From: a virus
IMG/VR virus record: IMGVR_UViG_3300030101_000862
Coordinates: 1-39,180 of that record
Direction: 5' to 3' (one strand)
Length of the DNA: 39,180 bases
Under the pieces are notes generated by a model. That model was given only the letters and a program-made list of their open reading frames with translations, was not told the DNA's origin and ran no database searches. Of the stretch, positions 1-6,799 are shown piece after piece; the stretch's first letter is position 1, and every line of letters starts with the position of its first letter. The translations under genes and the position numbers were made by a program.

Positions 1-27
1 TTGAAGTTCTATCCTAACCATTCATTG

Positions 28-60
28 GAGAGCATGGGTAACACCATGCTCTCTTTTTTT
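28..60 (+). terminator. Rho-independent terminator
   Basis: A perfect 10-bp stem (GAGAGCATGG at 28-37, CCATGCTCTC at 44-53) closes a 6-nt loop GTAACA and is followed directly by seven T (54-60). This is a textbook intrinsic terminator for + strand transcription arriving from left of the window. The next gene starts about 20 bases later, so expression of the genes downstream needs read-through or a promoter I could not identify. Confidence 0.9.
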
Positions 61-78
61 GTAACTATGGGAGATACT

Positions 79-237
79 ATGCAGAAAGTTTATAAGAGTC
101 GTACTCAATCGGGTGTTATTGGTTACTTTACCAATGGCTTCTTGGTTATCCCTCTTACTGAGAAAGAGTACAATATGACAGATGAAGAGCATACTAAGAC
201 ATGCAAAGCAAGAGGTTGGTTGTATGTCGCAAGATGA
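79..237 (+). CDS. Small phage protein, 52 aa, unknown function
   Basis: I do not recognise this protein. It is the first gene after the terminator at 28-60. I chose ATG 79 because GGGAG at 69-73 sits 5 nt upstream. An in-frame ATG at 67 would add four residues (MGDT) but has no Shine-Dalgarno site. The product is short and mixed in charge, with no membrane segment and one Cys near the end. Its 3' end overlaps the next gene by 14 nt, as is common along this arm, which suggests translational coupling at the head of the early gene string. Confidence 0.6.
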   Translation: MQKVYKSRTQSGVIGYFTNGFLVIPLTEKEYNMTDEEHTKTCKARGWLYVAR

Positions 238-439
238 ATACATCTGTAATGTTTGTGGTATCGAGGAGGTTATACCTGCTCGTTATCAACTTGGTTATCG
301 TTCGTGTTTGAAATGTGGACAGGTTACGGCAGGTAAGCGTAAGTTTACAATCGTACCAATGCACAAGTCTAACTACGTTGTGATATCCAACAAGAAAGAA
401 CTTAAAGGTATCAATAACAAAGGAGGTTTGTATGAATGA
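224..439 (+). CDS. Small zinc-ribbon-like protein, 71 aa
   Basis: Two CxxC pairs, C8/C11 and C28/C31 (CNVC and CLKC), are spaced by 16 residues. This is the classic four-Cys layout of a small zinc ribbon and suggests a nucleic-acid- or protein-binding early phage factor; the function is inferred. The tail is basic (AGKRKF, NKKELKG). I chose ATG 224 over the upstream in-frame ATG at 182 because AGAGG at 211-215 precedes it at good spacing, and because the zinc motif begins soon after. It overlaps the preceding gene by 14 nt and the following one by 8 nt. Confidence 0.7.
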   Translation: MSQDEYICNVCGIEEVIPARYQLGYRSCLKCGQVTAGKRKFTIVPMHKSNYVVISNKKELKGINNKGGLYE

Positions 440-530
440 TATCACATGGTGGATTATATGGGGGGCATTAGCGTCAGCTACTGTCTCTGTATTAGACATC
501 TACTTTGAATGGGGTTTGTTCAGCTTATGA
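432..530 (+). CDS. Tiny membrane peptide, 32 aa
   Basis: A 32-codon frame begins MNDITWWIIWGALASATVSV, which is one hydrophobic, Trp-rich segment followed by a short tail. It has a perfect AGGAGG at 421-426, 5 nt before ATG 432. It overlaps the previous gene by 8 nt and shares ATGA with the next gene, so it fits the operon exactly. I infer a single-pass membrane peptide of unknown role. The small size is the main doubt. Confidence 0.6.
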   Translation: MNDITWWIIWGALASATVSVLDIYFEWGLFSL

Positions 531-733
531 TTATCTATGGACACCCTGTAACTAAACGTAAGGTAATCGAATGGATACTAGCACTTGTCGTTACGGCAGG
601 TGTTGGTTTCCTTCTTGCCTTTGTAATTATCAACCTGTTGTTAGGTTGTGAGACATGGGATGAAAGTCTTTGGACTGAATACAACTCATGCCTAACCTTA
701 CAACACATTATAGAAGGAGTAACTAATGACTAA
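527..733 (+). CDS. Single-pass membrane protein, 68 aa
   Basis: A start at ATG 527 overlaps the stop of the preceding gene (ATGA). This seems more likely than the in-frame ATG at 509, which would overlap deeper and has no better ribosome site. Residues about 17-40 (IEWILALVVTAGVGFLLAFV and on) form one clear transmembrane helix, preceded by a basic TKRK that predicts N-in topology. The roughly 28-residue tail contains two Cys and would be periplasmic. The function is unknown. It may be a partner of the 32-residue membrane peptide just upstream. Confidence 0.65.
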   Translation: MIIYGHPVTKRKVIEWILALVVTAGVGFLLAFVIINLLLGCETWDESLWTEYNSCLTLQHIIEGVTND

Positions 734-917
734 GGCTACGTTGAAACTCTTCATGCTGAGAACGCATCAAGGTGGAGTACCAGTACGAGATGATAAGGGC
801 GACATCATCTTCTACTCAGACAAGCAAGTCGCCAAGAGGACTAGGGTCGGCAAACAAGTCGTATCCTATGGCTTTGACCATCGCAAGTATAACCATAACA
901 GAAAGGAAGGTGCGTAA
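726..917 (+). CDS. Small basic phage protein, 63 aa
   Basis: The start is well supported by AGGAG at 714-718 before ATG 726. The product is Lys/Arg-rich, with a segment (GGVPVRDDKGDIIFYSDKQVAKRTR) resembling a small beta fold. I do not recognise the family. It overlaps the upstream gene by 8 nt and shares one base with the start of the MoxR-like ATPase gene, so it is co-translated with the ATPase module. Confidence 0.65.
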   Translation: MTKATLKLFMLRTHQGGVPVRDDKGDIIFYSDKQVAKRTRVGKQVVSYGFDHRKYNHNRKEGA

Positions 918-1909
918 TGCGAGCAACATTGTTGAAGGAAACTATTAGAAATCTGTTCCCAACCAAACGGACTATCGCTATCGAAGGTAGCCCGGGTGGA
1001 GGTAAGACAACCATCGTGCAAGAAGTTGCCAAGGAGTTGGGTGTCGGATACATCGAGAAGCATATGCCAACCATGTTGGTGGAGGACTTTGGTATCCTCT
1101 ATCCGAATGGTGATGACATGCTTCACTACAAGCTACCCGATTGGTTTCCATACGAGGGCAGGGATGACATACCCAATGAAGGTATCCTGTGTTTCGATGA
1201 CAGAAACCAAGCGAGTGCAGACTTGCAGAAGGTGTTGGCTAACATCTGTCAAGCTAGGAATCTACACGGCAAGCCAATGAAGAAAGGTTGGATGGTCGTG
1301 TCTACTGGTAACAGACAAGCAGACAGGGCAGGTGCTAACAGAGTGCTGTCTCACTTGCGTAATCGTGAGACTGTGTATGAGTTGGAGACACACCTTGATG
1401 ACTGGACATCATGGGCGATTGACCACGGAGTGAAACCTGTTGTCATATCATTCATTCGATTCCGTACTGCATTGCTACATGACTTTGATCCACAGAGAGA
1501 TGTGAACCCATCACCTCGTAGTTGGGTCGAGGGTGTTGCTGACATGATTGGTGTTGTACCACCCGAAGCAGAGTACGAGACATTCAAGGGTGCTGTTGGT
1601 GAAGGTTGTGCCGCTGAGTTCAGTGGCTTCTTGAAGATTGAACGGAAGCTACCTAACCCCGATACAATCATTCAGTCACCAATGTCTGTGACTGTACCCG
1701 ATGACCCTGCTACTTGCTATGCACTTACTGGTGCATTGGGTGAGAGAGCAACCACAGAAAACTTTGGAAACATCGTGAAGTTCGCTGAACGTATGTCGCC
1801 CGAGTTCTCGGTGTTGTGTGTATCGTATGCAAGTCGTAAGAACCCCGACCTTGCATCACATGAAGCGTTCACGAAGTGGGCGATTAACCATCAAGACGTT
1901 CTATTCTAA
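917..1909 (+). CDS. MoxR-type AAA+ ATPase
   Basis: This is an AAA+ ATPase of the MoxR/RavA kind (330 aa). Such proteins act as ATP-driven remodelling chaperones, usually paired with VWA-domain proteins. Walker A is GSPGGGKT at residues 24-31. Walker B is LCFDD at 91-95, where the usual DE is DD. The following NQA matches the MoxR 'NRA' element, and VSTGNR at 128-133 is sensor 1. Arginines near 146-149 (LRNR) could serve as fingers. Downstream come a helical protein and a metallopeptidase/VWA protein in the same operon, the usual partners of this ATPase in phages. The physiological substrate is unknown. Confidence 0.88.
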   Translation: MRATLLKETIRNLFPTKRTIAIEGSPGGGKTTIVQEVAKELGVGYIEKHMPTMLVEDFGILYPNGDDMLHYKLPDWFPYEGRDDIPNEGILCFDDRNQASADLQKVLANICQARNLHGKPMKKGWMVVSTGNRQADRAGANRVLSHLRNRETVYELETHLDDWTSWAIDHGVKPVVISFIRFRTALLHDFDPQRDVNPSPRSWVEGVADMIGVVPPEAEYETFKGAVGEGCAAEFSGFLKIERKLPNPDTIIQSPMSVTVPDDPATCYALTGALGERATTENFGNIVKFAERMSPEFSVLCVSYASRKNPDLASHEAFTKWAINHQDVLF

Positions 1910-1919
1910 GGAGGTAACT

Positions 1920-2771
1920 ATGAAGTTGAGCGATAAAGCATTGCTAGTTCAGTTGAACATTTCTCAATGGACAGCAAGAAAATATGACAAGAGGGCTACC
2001 GAACAGGTAGCCCAACAGAATGCCAGTGCATTGACAGCAGGTAGGTACAACAAATCGTTGCTACCAATGAACGATGCTCTGACTAACATTCATCAGAAGT
2101 CTACCCTAATCCGTAAGAAGTTCTACACGAACACCTTACCTTGGGGTATCGAAGGCACGATGATGTTGCCATCAGCTAACTACCTAAACTTTATGACAGA
2201 GTTTAGGAAAGAGAAGAGCGAGTGGCAACAACTTGTTGATACATTCTACCAAGAGTATCCAAGACTGCATGCAGATGCACAGAGATTTCTTGCAGGGTTG
2301 TACAACAAGGCTGACTATCCTGCTCTGCATGATATCCAACGTAAGTTCAAGATGGACATGGCTGTGTTTCCAGTACCATCCAATGACTTCCGTGTGAGTA
2401 TTGGTGACGAGGAGTTGGAGAAGATACAGCAAGACGTTGAGTCGAGAGTACAAGATGCGGCTCAACAAGCTATGCAAGAAGCTTGGCAGAGATTGTATGA
2501 CCGAGTGAAACACATGGCTGAGAAACTTGCCGACCCTAAGTCTGTGTTCAGAGATACCTTGGTAGAGAATACTAAGGAAGTCTGTTCAATACTTAGTCGG
2601 TTGAACTTTGCTGACGACCCGAACTTGGAAGCCATGCGACAACAAGTTGAGGGGAGTTTGGCTAACAACCACCCAGAAAGTTTGCGTAATGACCCCGACC
2701 TCAGACGTACCAAGGCTGAGGAAGCGAAGGCTATTATGGATAAGATGGGTGCATTTATGGGAGGTAACTAA
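1920..2771 (+). CDS. Conserved helical phage protein of the MoxR-VWA module
   Basis: The protein is 283 aa, mostly helical, with a coiled-coil-like stretch near residues 165-215 (EELEKIQQDVESRVQDAAQ and on). I recognise the general sequence type (opening MKLSDKALLVQLNISQW) as a conserved phage protein found between MoxR ATPases and VWA proteins. It may belong to the DUF3150-like group, but I could not test this. ATG 1920 follows AAGGAGGTAACT. A longer frame from 1818 would overlap the ATPase gene by about 90 nt and lacks a ribosome site. Its stop overlaps the next start by 1 nt. I infer an adaptor between the ATPase and the VWA protein. Confidence 0.75.
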   Translation: MKLSDKALLVQLNISQWTARKYDKRATEQVAQQNASALTAGRYNKSLLPMNDALTNIHQKSTLIRKKFYTNTLPWGIEGTMMLPSANYLNFMTEFRKEKSEWQQLVDTFYQEYPRLHADAQRFLAGLYNKADYPALHDIQRKFKMDMAVFPVPSNDFRVSIGDEELEKIQQDVESRVQDAAQQAMQEAWQRLYDRVKHMAEKLADPKSVFRDTLVENTKEVCSILSRLNFADDPNLEAMRQQVEGSLANNHPESLRNDPDLRRTKAEEAKAIMDKMGAFMGGN

Positions 2772-3901
2772 TGGACTTAGAAAGAAGAATCGCCAAGGCA
2801 AAGACGGCACTCATACTTGAGCATCCGTTCTTTGGTAACTTGGCAATGAACATGCCCTTTGAATTATCAGAGGATGTTCCAACAGCGGCTACCAATGGTA
2901 GCCGTGTGTTGTTTAACCCTAGCTTTTGTGAGCCATTGAAAGACGATGAACTGTTGTTCCTCGTTGCTCACGAAGTTTGTCATCCTATGTTCGAACACAT
3001 CTTTCGGTTGAATGGTCGTGACCCGAAGCGTTGGAACTATGCAGGTGATGCTGTCATCAATCCAATGCTTGAAGACGAGGGCATTGGCAGGTTCATCGAA
3101 GGTGGTGTCATGGACAGAGACTTGCTCAAGCAAGGTGGTGGTACTACCGATGGTGTCTACAACTTGTTGCCACCAATGCCCGAAGATGGTGATGGTGGGT
3201 ATGGTAACGGAATGAAACCATACGATGACATCGAAGATGCAGGGGAGAACTCTTCCCCTGCTGAGATTGAGCAGAAGAAAGCAGAGTGGAAAGTCAAAGT
3301 TGCTCAAGCGGCTCAGTCTGCAAAGATGATGGGCAAACTATCAGCAGGACTTGAACGATTCGTTGGTGACTTGATGAAGCCACGAGTGAATTGGAAAGAT
3401 GTCATGCAGAGGTTTCTTGTCAAGCAACGTACTGACACGAGGACTTGGGCAAGACCAAACAGGAGGTTCTTGTCACAAGGTATGTATCTACCGAGCGTAT
3501 CGGGTGAAGCACTAGGTGAACTATGCTTTGCTATCGACACATCGGGTTCGATTGGCGAGGAGGAACTCACTCAGTTTGCGAGTGAGATTACTAAAGTCTA
3601 CCAAGACTTATCGCCTACCAAGATACATGTCATCTACTTTGACTCTGTTGTCTGTCACTACGACTGCTTTGAAGATGATGAGCCAGTAATCAAACCACAT
3701 GGTGGTGGAGGTACTGCGTTCAGTCCTATCTTCAGATTCATGCAGGACAAGGACATTGATCCTGTTGCTTGTGTCGTACTCACAGACCTGTGTTGTGACG
3801 ACTTTGGTGACGAGCCTGCGTATCCAGTCTTATGGGTATCCAACATGAAAGGCACTGCCCCTTGGGGTGAGGTCGTATACATGGAGGGTGTCCATGACTA
3901 G
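2771..3901 (+). CDS. Metallopeptidase-like/VWA protein (DUF2201 type)
   Basis: The 376-aa product combines two domains. The N-terminal part carries H67-E-V-C-H71, a zincin HExxH motif, with D93 in a following WNYAGDAVIN segment as a likely third ligand. The C-terminal part is a VWA domain with an intact MIDAS core D256-T-S-G-S, a downstream Thr in HGGGGTAF, and Asp in VVLTDLCCDD. This pairing is typical of the DUF2201 metallopeptidase/VWA family. VWA proteins are the usual clients or adaptors of MoxR ATPases, and the ATPase gene lies two genes upstream. Peptidase activity is likely but not shown; the substrate is unknown. GGGAGGTAACTA precedes ATG 2771. Confidence 0.87.
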   Translation: MDLERRIAKAKTALILEHPFFGNLAMNMPFELSEDVPTAATNGSRVLFNPSFCEPLKDDELLFLVAHEVCHPMFEHIFRLNGRDPKRWNYAGDAVINPMLEDEGIGRFIEGGVMDRDLLKQGGGTTDGVYNLLPPMPEDGDGGYGNGMKPYDDIEDAGENSSPAEIEQKKAEWKVKVAQAAQSAKMMGKLSAGLERFVGDLMKPRVNWKDVMQRFLVKQRTDTRTWARPNRRFLSQGMYLPSVSGEALGELCFAIDTSGSIGEEELTQFASEITKVYQDLSPTKIHVIYFDSVVCHYDCFEDDEPVIKPHGGGGTAFSPIFRFMQDKDIDPVACVVLTDLCCDDFGDEPAYPVLWVSNMKGTAPWGEVVYMEGVHD

Positions 3902-4091
3902 GCAACTCGTAACTGAACACGACATAGATGAGGTGTTTGAATACGCAAGTAAGGAGATACTCAACGGCTATATGTTTATGCACAGAGCCAATGGGTATCT
4001 CTACTTCAAACATAAAGTAACAAGAGGGTACATCGAAATACCCGACAAAGAAATAGCTTATCCACAAGGAGGTAACAATGGGTCAAGTTAA
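3894..4091 (+). CDS. Small phage protein, 65 aa, unknown
   Basis: I chose ATG 3894 because GGAGGG at 3883-3888 lies 5 nt upstream. It overlaps the end of the VWA gene by 8 nt, while the earlier in-frame ATG at 3867 lies deeper in that gene. The protein has an acidic helical start (TEHDIDEVFEYASKEI) and a beta-like, aromatic centre (YMFMHRANGYLYFKHKV). I know no family for it. It may be an accessory part of the MoxR-VWA module by position only. Confidence 0.6.
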   Translation: MTRQLVTEHDIDEVFEYASKEILNGYMFMHRANGYLYFKHKVTRGYIEIPDKEIAYPQGGNNGSS

Positions 4092-4263
4092 AAATCTCTG
4101 CATTGAAGCAGAGACAATGTTGGTCACATGCCTAGATGAATATGGCATGACCAATGAACAAGCGTTCGAGAAGATACGCAAGGAACTAGGTACTATGGCA
4201 GAAGAACATGTCCGTAGTTTAATTAAACAATGGAACAAAGGAGATAGCACATGGCAACAGTAA
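4078..4263 (+). CDS. Small helical phage protein, 61 aa
   Basis: AGGAGGTAACA directly before ATG 4078 is one of the strongest ribosome sites in this arm. The product is amphipathic and helical (NEQAFEKIRKELGTMAEEHV) with two Cys, and has no recognisable domain. It overlaps both neighbours by 13-14 nt. The function is unknown. Confidence 0.65.
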   Translation: MGQVKNLCIEAETMLVTCLDEYGMTNEQAFEKIRKELGTMAEEHVRSLIKQWNKGDSTWQQ

Positions 4264-4943
4264 GATTTAGCCAACAACTGCAAGACGATATCGTCAAGAA
4301 TGCAGAGAGAATGTTTGATGACAACATCGAACAAGCAAAGAAGAACTACCCCAAAGACTGGGGTAAGAAACTGTATGACAGTTTGTTCTCAGCAGATATC
4401 CAAGCAAAGATGAATGCTTTGCCCGATGGATTCTTTGGTAAGGTTGAATGCCTAACACTTACAGGGTTCAAGAATGCACCCGAAGATGTATGGCAGACAG
4501 CACATACCAAGGTAGAAACATGGAAGCATGTAGACTTACGTTTACAACTACCAAGTCCGTTACCATTTCCACCACAGAAAGAGTGGCAAGGTAAGATAGA
4601 TAGTGGGTACTACATGGACTACTCAAGGTGTGAGATTGATTACCACAATGAGAAGTTTGAATGGCTACATGAACCATTCAAGAAGTATACCCAAGGTATC
4701 TTCAATGCAGAAGCTAAGAAGGATGAGTTTGTAGCAGGGGTCAAGCAGATTGTGACTACCTATACAACACTAGCACCTGCGTTGAAAGCATGGCAACCAT
4801 TGTGGGATTTGTTACCCGATGATGCCAAGGAACGTCACAAGAAAATTACTGAGAAGGTCAAGCCAAAGACAGCAGAAGATATTGGTGTAGACCTAAACAG
4901 TATGACGGCTCAAGTAACATTCAATAAACTAACAAGAAAGTAG
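4251..4943 (+). CDS. Conserved phage protein, possibly Nmad5-like
   Basis: The protein is 230 aa and opens with a helical region (FSQQLQDDIVKNAERMFDD). The middle is Pro-rich, and the C-terminal segment LKAWQPLWDLLPDDAKERHK resembles a motif I associate with the Nmad5 group of phage proteins, proposed to relate to nucleotide modification. That match is from memory and is weak. No catalytic residues can be named. It is overlapped at its start by the previous gene (13 nt) and precedes another unknown by 8 nt. Confidence 0.6.
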   Translation: MATVRFSQQLQDDIVKNAERMFDDNIEQAKKNYPKDWGKKLYDSLFSADIQAKMNALPDGFFGKVECLTLTGFKNAPEDVWQTAHTKVETWKHVDLRLQLPSPLPFPPQKEWQGKIDSGYYMDYSRCEIDYHNEKFEWLHEPFKKYTQGIFNAEAKKDEFVAGVKQIVTTYTTLAPALKAWQPLWDLLPDDAKERHKKITEKVKPKTAEDIGVDLNSMTAQVTFNKLTRK

Positions 4944-4951
4944 AGGTAACT

Positions 4952-6067
4952 ATGGAAGTAAATAACAAACAACAACTCATCGAGTACATCAAACAAGAGA
5001 TGGGTAATGAGAGACGATACATGTCTTACGCAGATGGTAACAATGGTGGTCGTAGGCTAGAAACCTATGACCAATTTGCCAAGGAGTTTGCAAGGTGTCG
5101 TAACAAGTCGAAGGGTCGTAAGATATCGGCAAGCTTCAGACTGTTTCAGACAGTACAACAAGGTGTCACATGTTATGACATTCACATTGAAGGGTATGGC
5201 AGTCAAGCTTTCATGCGTATAACACCTGACAACATAGTGGAGTTTGTTGCACCACCACAAGCAGTATGGCAACACTCACAATCTATCGTGTCATCAGCGT
5301 ATCGTTGGATACCATTCATGTTCGAACGACACAAGAAAGGTTTGTATCGGGTACAACACACAGGTCATCATGCCAAGGCAATGGTTAAGAGAGTAGAAGA
5401 ATGGTACAAAAACCAACTAGCAAAAGCTGAGATGTTGTCTGACAATGTTGGCGAAGCTATATGCAATGACTTCAAGTCTTCATGCTACATGTCATCATAC
5501 AGCATACAAAGCAGGATGATGAAGGAATCACCTGCATACTTTCAAGGTCTGAAGTTCAACATCATTACTGGTGAGTGTCTCAATCGTAGACCCGATGACA
5601 AGTTCGTTGAGAAAGCTGACGAACGTAAGGTATGGCGACAAGCACTAGCCAAGTTCAAGCGTGGTATCAAAGCAAGGGCAAAGGTTCGTGCCTTTGATCC
5701 ATTGATTGAGAAAGTGTGGGCAGAGAGACAAGGGCAGAGTACATACCATTGGAAGCAACCCGATTGGTCTAGTCAACCTTGGCTTGACTTGCTTGAAAAA
5801 TCAATACGAGACAACGAGTTCTCAAAAGAGTTGTTGATTGGTTTCTGTTCTACACCATCGAGTGGATACTACCAACAGTCCAAGCCTACAAGCAAGGAAG
5901 TGTTTGATGGTGTCCACAAGATACTGACAGACATGTCGGTTGAATTGCGTAGACGATTCGATGTCTTTGAGAAAGAAGGACATGATGAGAAGCGTGAGGA
6001 TAAGTACAGGTTCTCATCTTATATGAGTGACCGAATGTTAACAATAGAGGAAGCGAGGAAACTATGA
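4952..6067 (+). CDS. Hypothetical phage protein, 371 aa
   Basis: AGAGGTAACT precedes ATG 4952. The protein is rich in basic and aromatic residues, with no signal peptide and no membrane segment. The central part is strongly basic (RQALAKFKRGIKARAKVR, residues about 228-245), which could contact nucleic acid. I recognise no family. Its stop overlaps the next gene by 4 nt, so it is coupled to the Ntn-hydrolase-like gene. Coding status is secure from length and context; the function is not. Confidence 0.7.
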   Translation: MEVNNKQQLIEYIKQEMGNERRYMSYADGNNGGRRLETYDQFAKEFARCRNKSKGRKISASFRLFQTVQQGVTCYDIHIEGYGSQAFMRITPDNIVEFVAPPQAVWQHSQSIVSSAYRWIPFMFERHKKGLYRVQHTGHHAKAMVKRVEEWYKNQLAKAEMLSDNVGEAICNDFKSSCYMSSYSIQSRMMKESPAYFQGLKFNIITGECLNRRPDDKFVEKADERKVWRQALAKFKRGIKARAKVRAFDPLIEKVWAERQGQSTYHWKQPDWSSQPWLDLLEKSIRDNEFSKELLIGFCSTPSSGYYQQSKPTSKEVFDGVHKILTDMSVELRRRFDVFEKEGHDEKREDKYRFSSYMSDRMLTIEEARKL

Positions 6068-6522
6068 CAGTAATAGCATGGGATGGAAAGACCCTTGCTA
6101 CTGACAGAATGGCTAATGATGGCTCTCAGAAATGGGAGTCATCAAAGGCTTGGTATGGCATGAGCAAGGAGAAAGAAGTAGTAATCATTACAGGTGTTGG
6201 ACTAGCACACTACATCAGACAACTATCGGAATGGTATCAACAAGGTATGCCCGATATCATGCCCGATGTAGCACCTAGTCAAGCAAAGCTAATCGTTGTG
6301 AAGAAAGATGGACTGTATGAATTATCGTACAAGATGTTGATACCAAACACAGCACCATACTCTGCGTTCGGAGATGGGAAGGAGATAGCACTTGGTGCGT
6401 TAGCAATGGGTGCTACTGCAAGTCAAGCTGTAAACATTTGTAACGAACACTCTTTACAATGTGGTAAAGGTGTGGAATTATTCACTTTACATGGAGGTAA
6501 CGATGAGCAGAAAGAATGCTAA
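6064..6522 (+). CDS. Proteasome-beta/HslV-like Ntn hydrolase
   Basis: The 152-aa protein begins MTVIAWDGKTLATDR, which aligns with the start of proteasome beta and HslV subunits. Removal of Met would expose Thr2 as the N-terminal nucleophile, Asp14 matches the conserved Asp of the 'ADRR' segment, and Lys28 is a plausible partner of the catalytic Thr. The C-terminal part (FGDGKEIALGALAMGATASQ and the following helix) fits the family's conserved gly-rich strand and helix. Phage members are known by homology, but their substrates are mostly unknown. It is encoded downstream of a MoxR ATPase, though not beside an HslU-type unfoldase. It is shorter than HslV (about 175 aa). Confidence 0.78.
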   Translation: MTVIAWDGKTLATDRMANDGSQKWESSKAWYGMSKEKEVVIITGVGLAHYIRQLSEWYQQGMPDIMPDVAPSQAKLIVVKKDGLYELSYKMLIPNTAPYSAFGDGKEIALGALAMGATASQAVNICNEHSLQCGKGVELFTLHGGNDEQKEC

Positions 6523-6799
6523 GTATAAACGAGGTAACATACTAAAGAAAGCAGACAAGCTAACATCAGTAGACAGACAAGACGACCACGGAGACTTTGC
6601 AGATAATGCTAGAGTTACAGCAGAGTTGTGGACTACATACAAGGGGGTTGAGTTTAACCCCCACGATGTACCAGTCATGTTGGCTTTACTGAAAGTAGCT
6701 AGGATAAAACAGAACCCCGAACATGTTGATAACTATGTGGACATGTGTGGCTATGGTGCATTAGCAGGAGAACAAGTTCCTGCAAGGGGGAAGCAATGA
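6503..6799 (+). CDS. DUF6378-like phage protein
   Basis: The 98-aa product has the layout I associate with DUF6378: an N-terminal RxDxxGDFxxNA...LW stretch (residues 25-43), then HDVPVMLALLKVARIK (54-69), and a closing HVDNYVDMCGYGAL (74-87). Its biochemical role is not established. It is common near phage replication genes. ATG 6503 follows GGAGGTAACG, better than an in-frame ATG at 6461. It overlaps the Ntn-hydrolase gene by 20 nt and the polymerase gene by 4 nt (ATGA). Confidence 0.8.
   Translation: MSRKNAKYKRGNILKKADKLTSVDRQDDHGDFADNARVTAELWTTYKGVEFNPHDVPVMLALLKVARIKQNPEHVDNYVDMCGYGALAGEQVPARGKQ

Noticed and set aside
1-78. Gene starting with TTG at base 1 through the terminator
   Set aside because: It would translate through a perfect terminator hairpin; the ATG at 79 with GGGAG is a better start.
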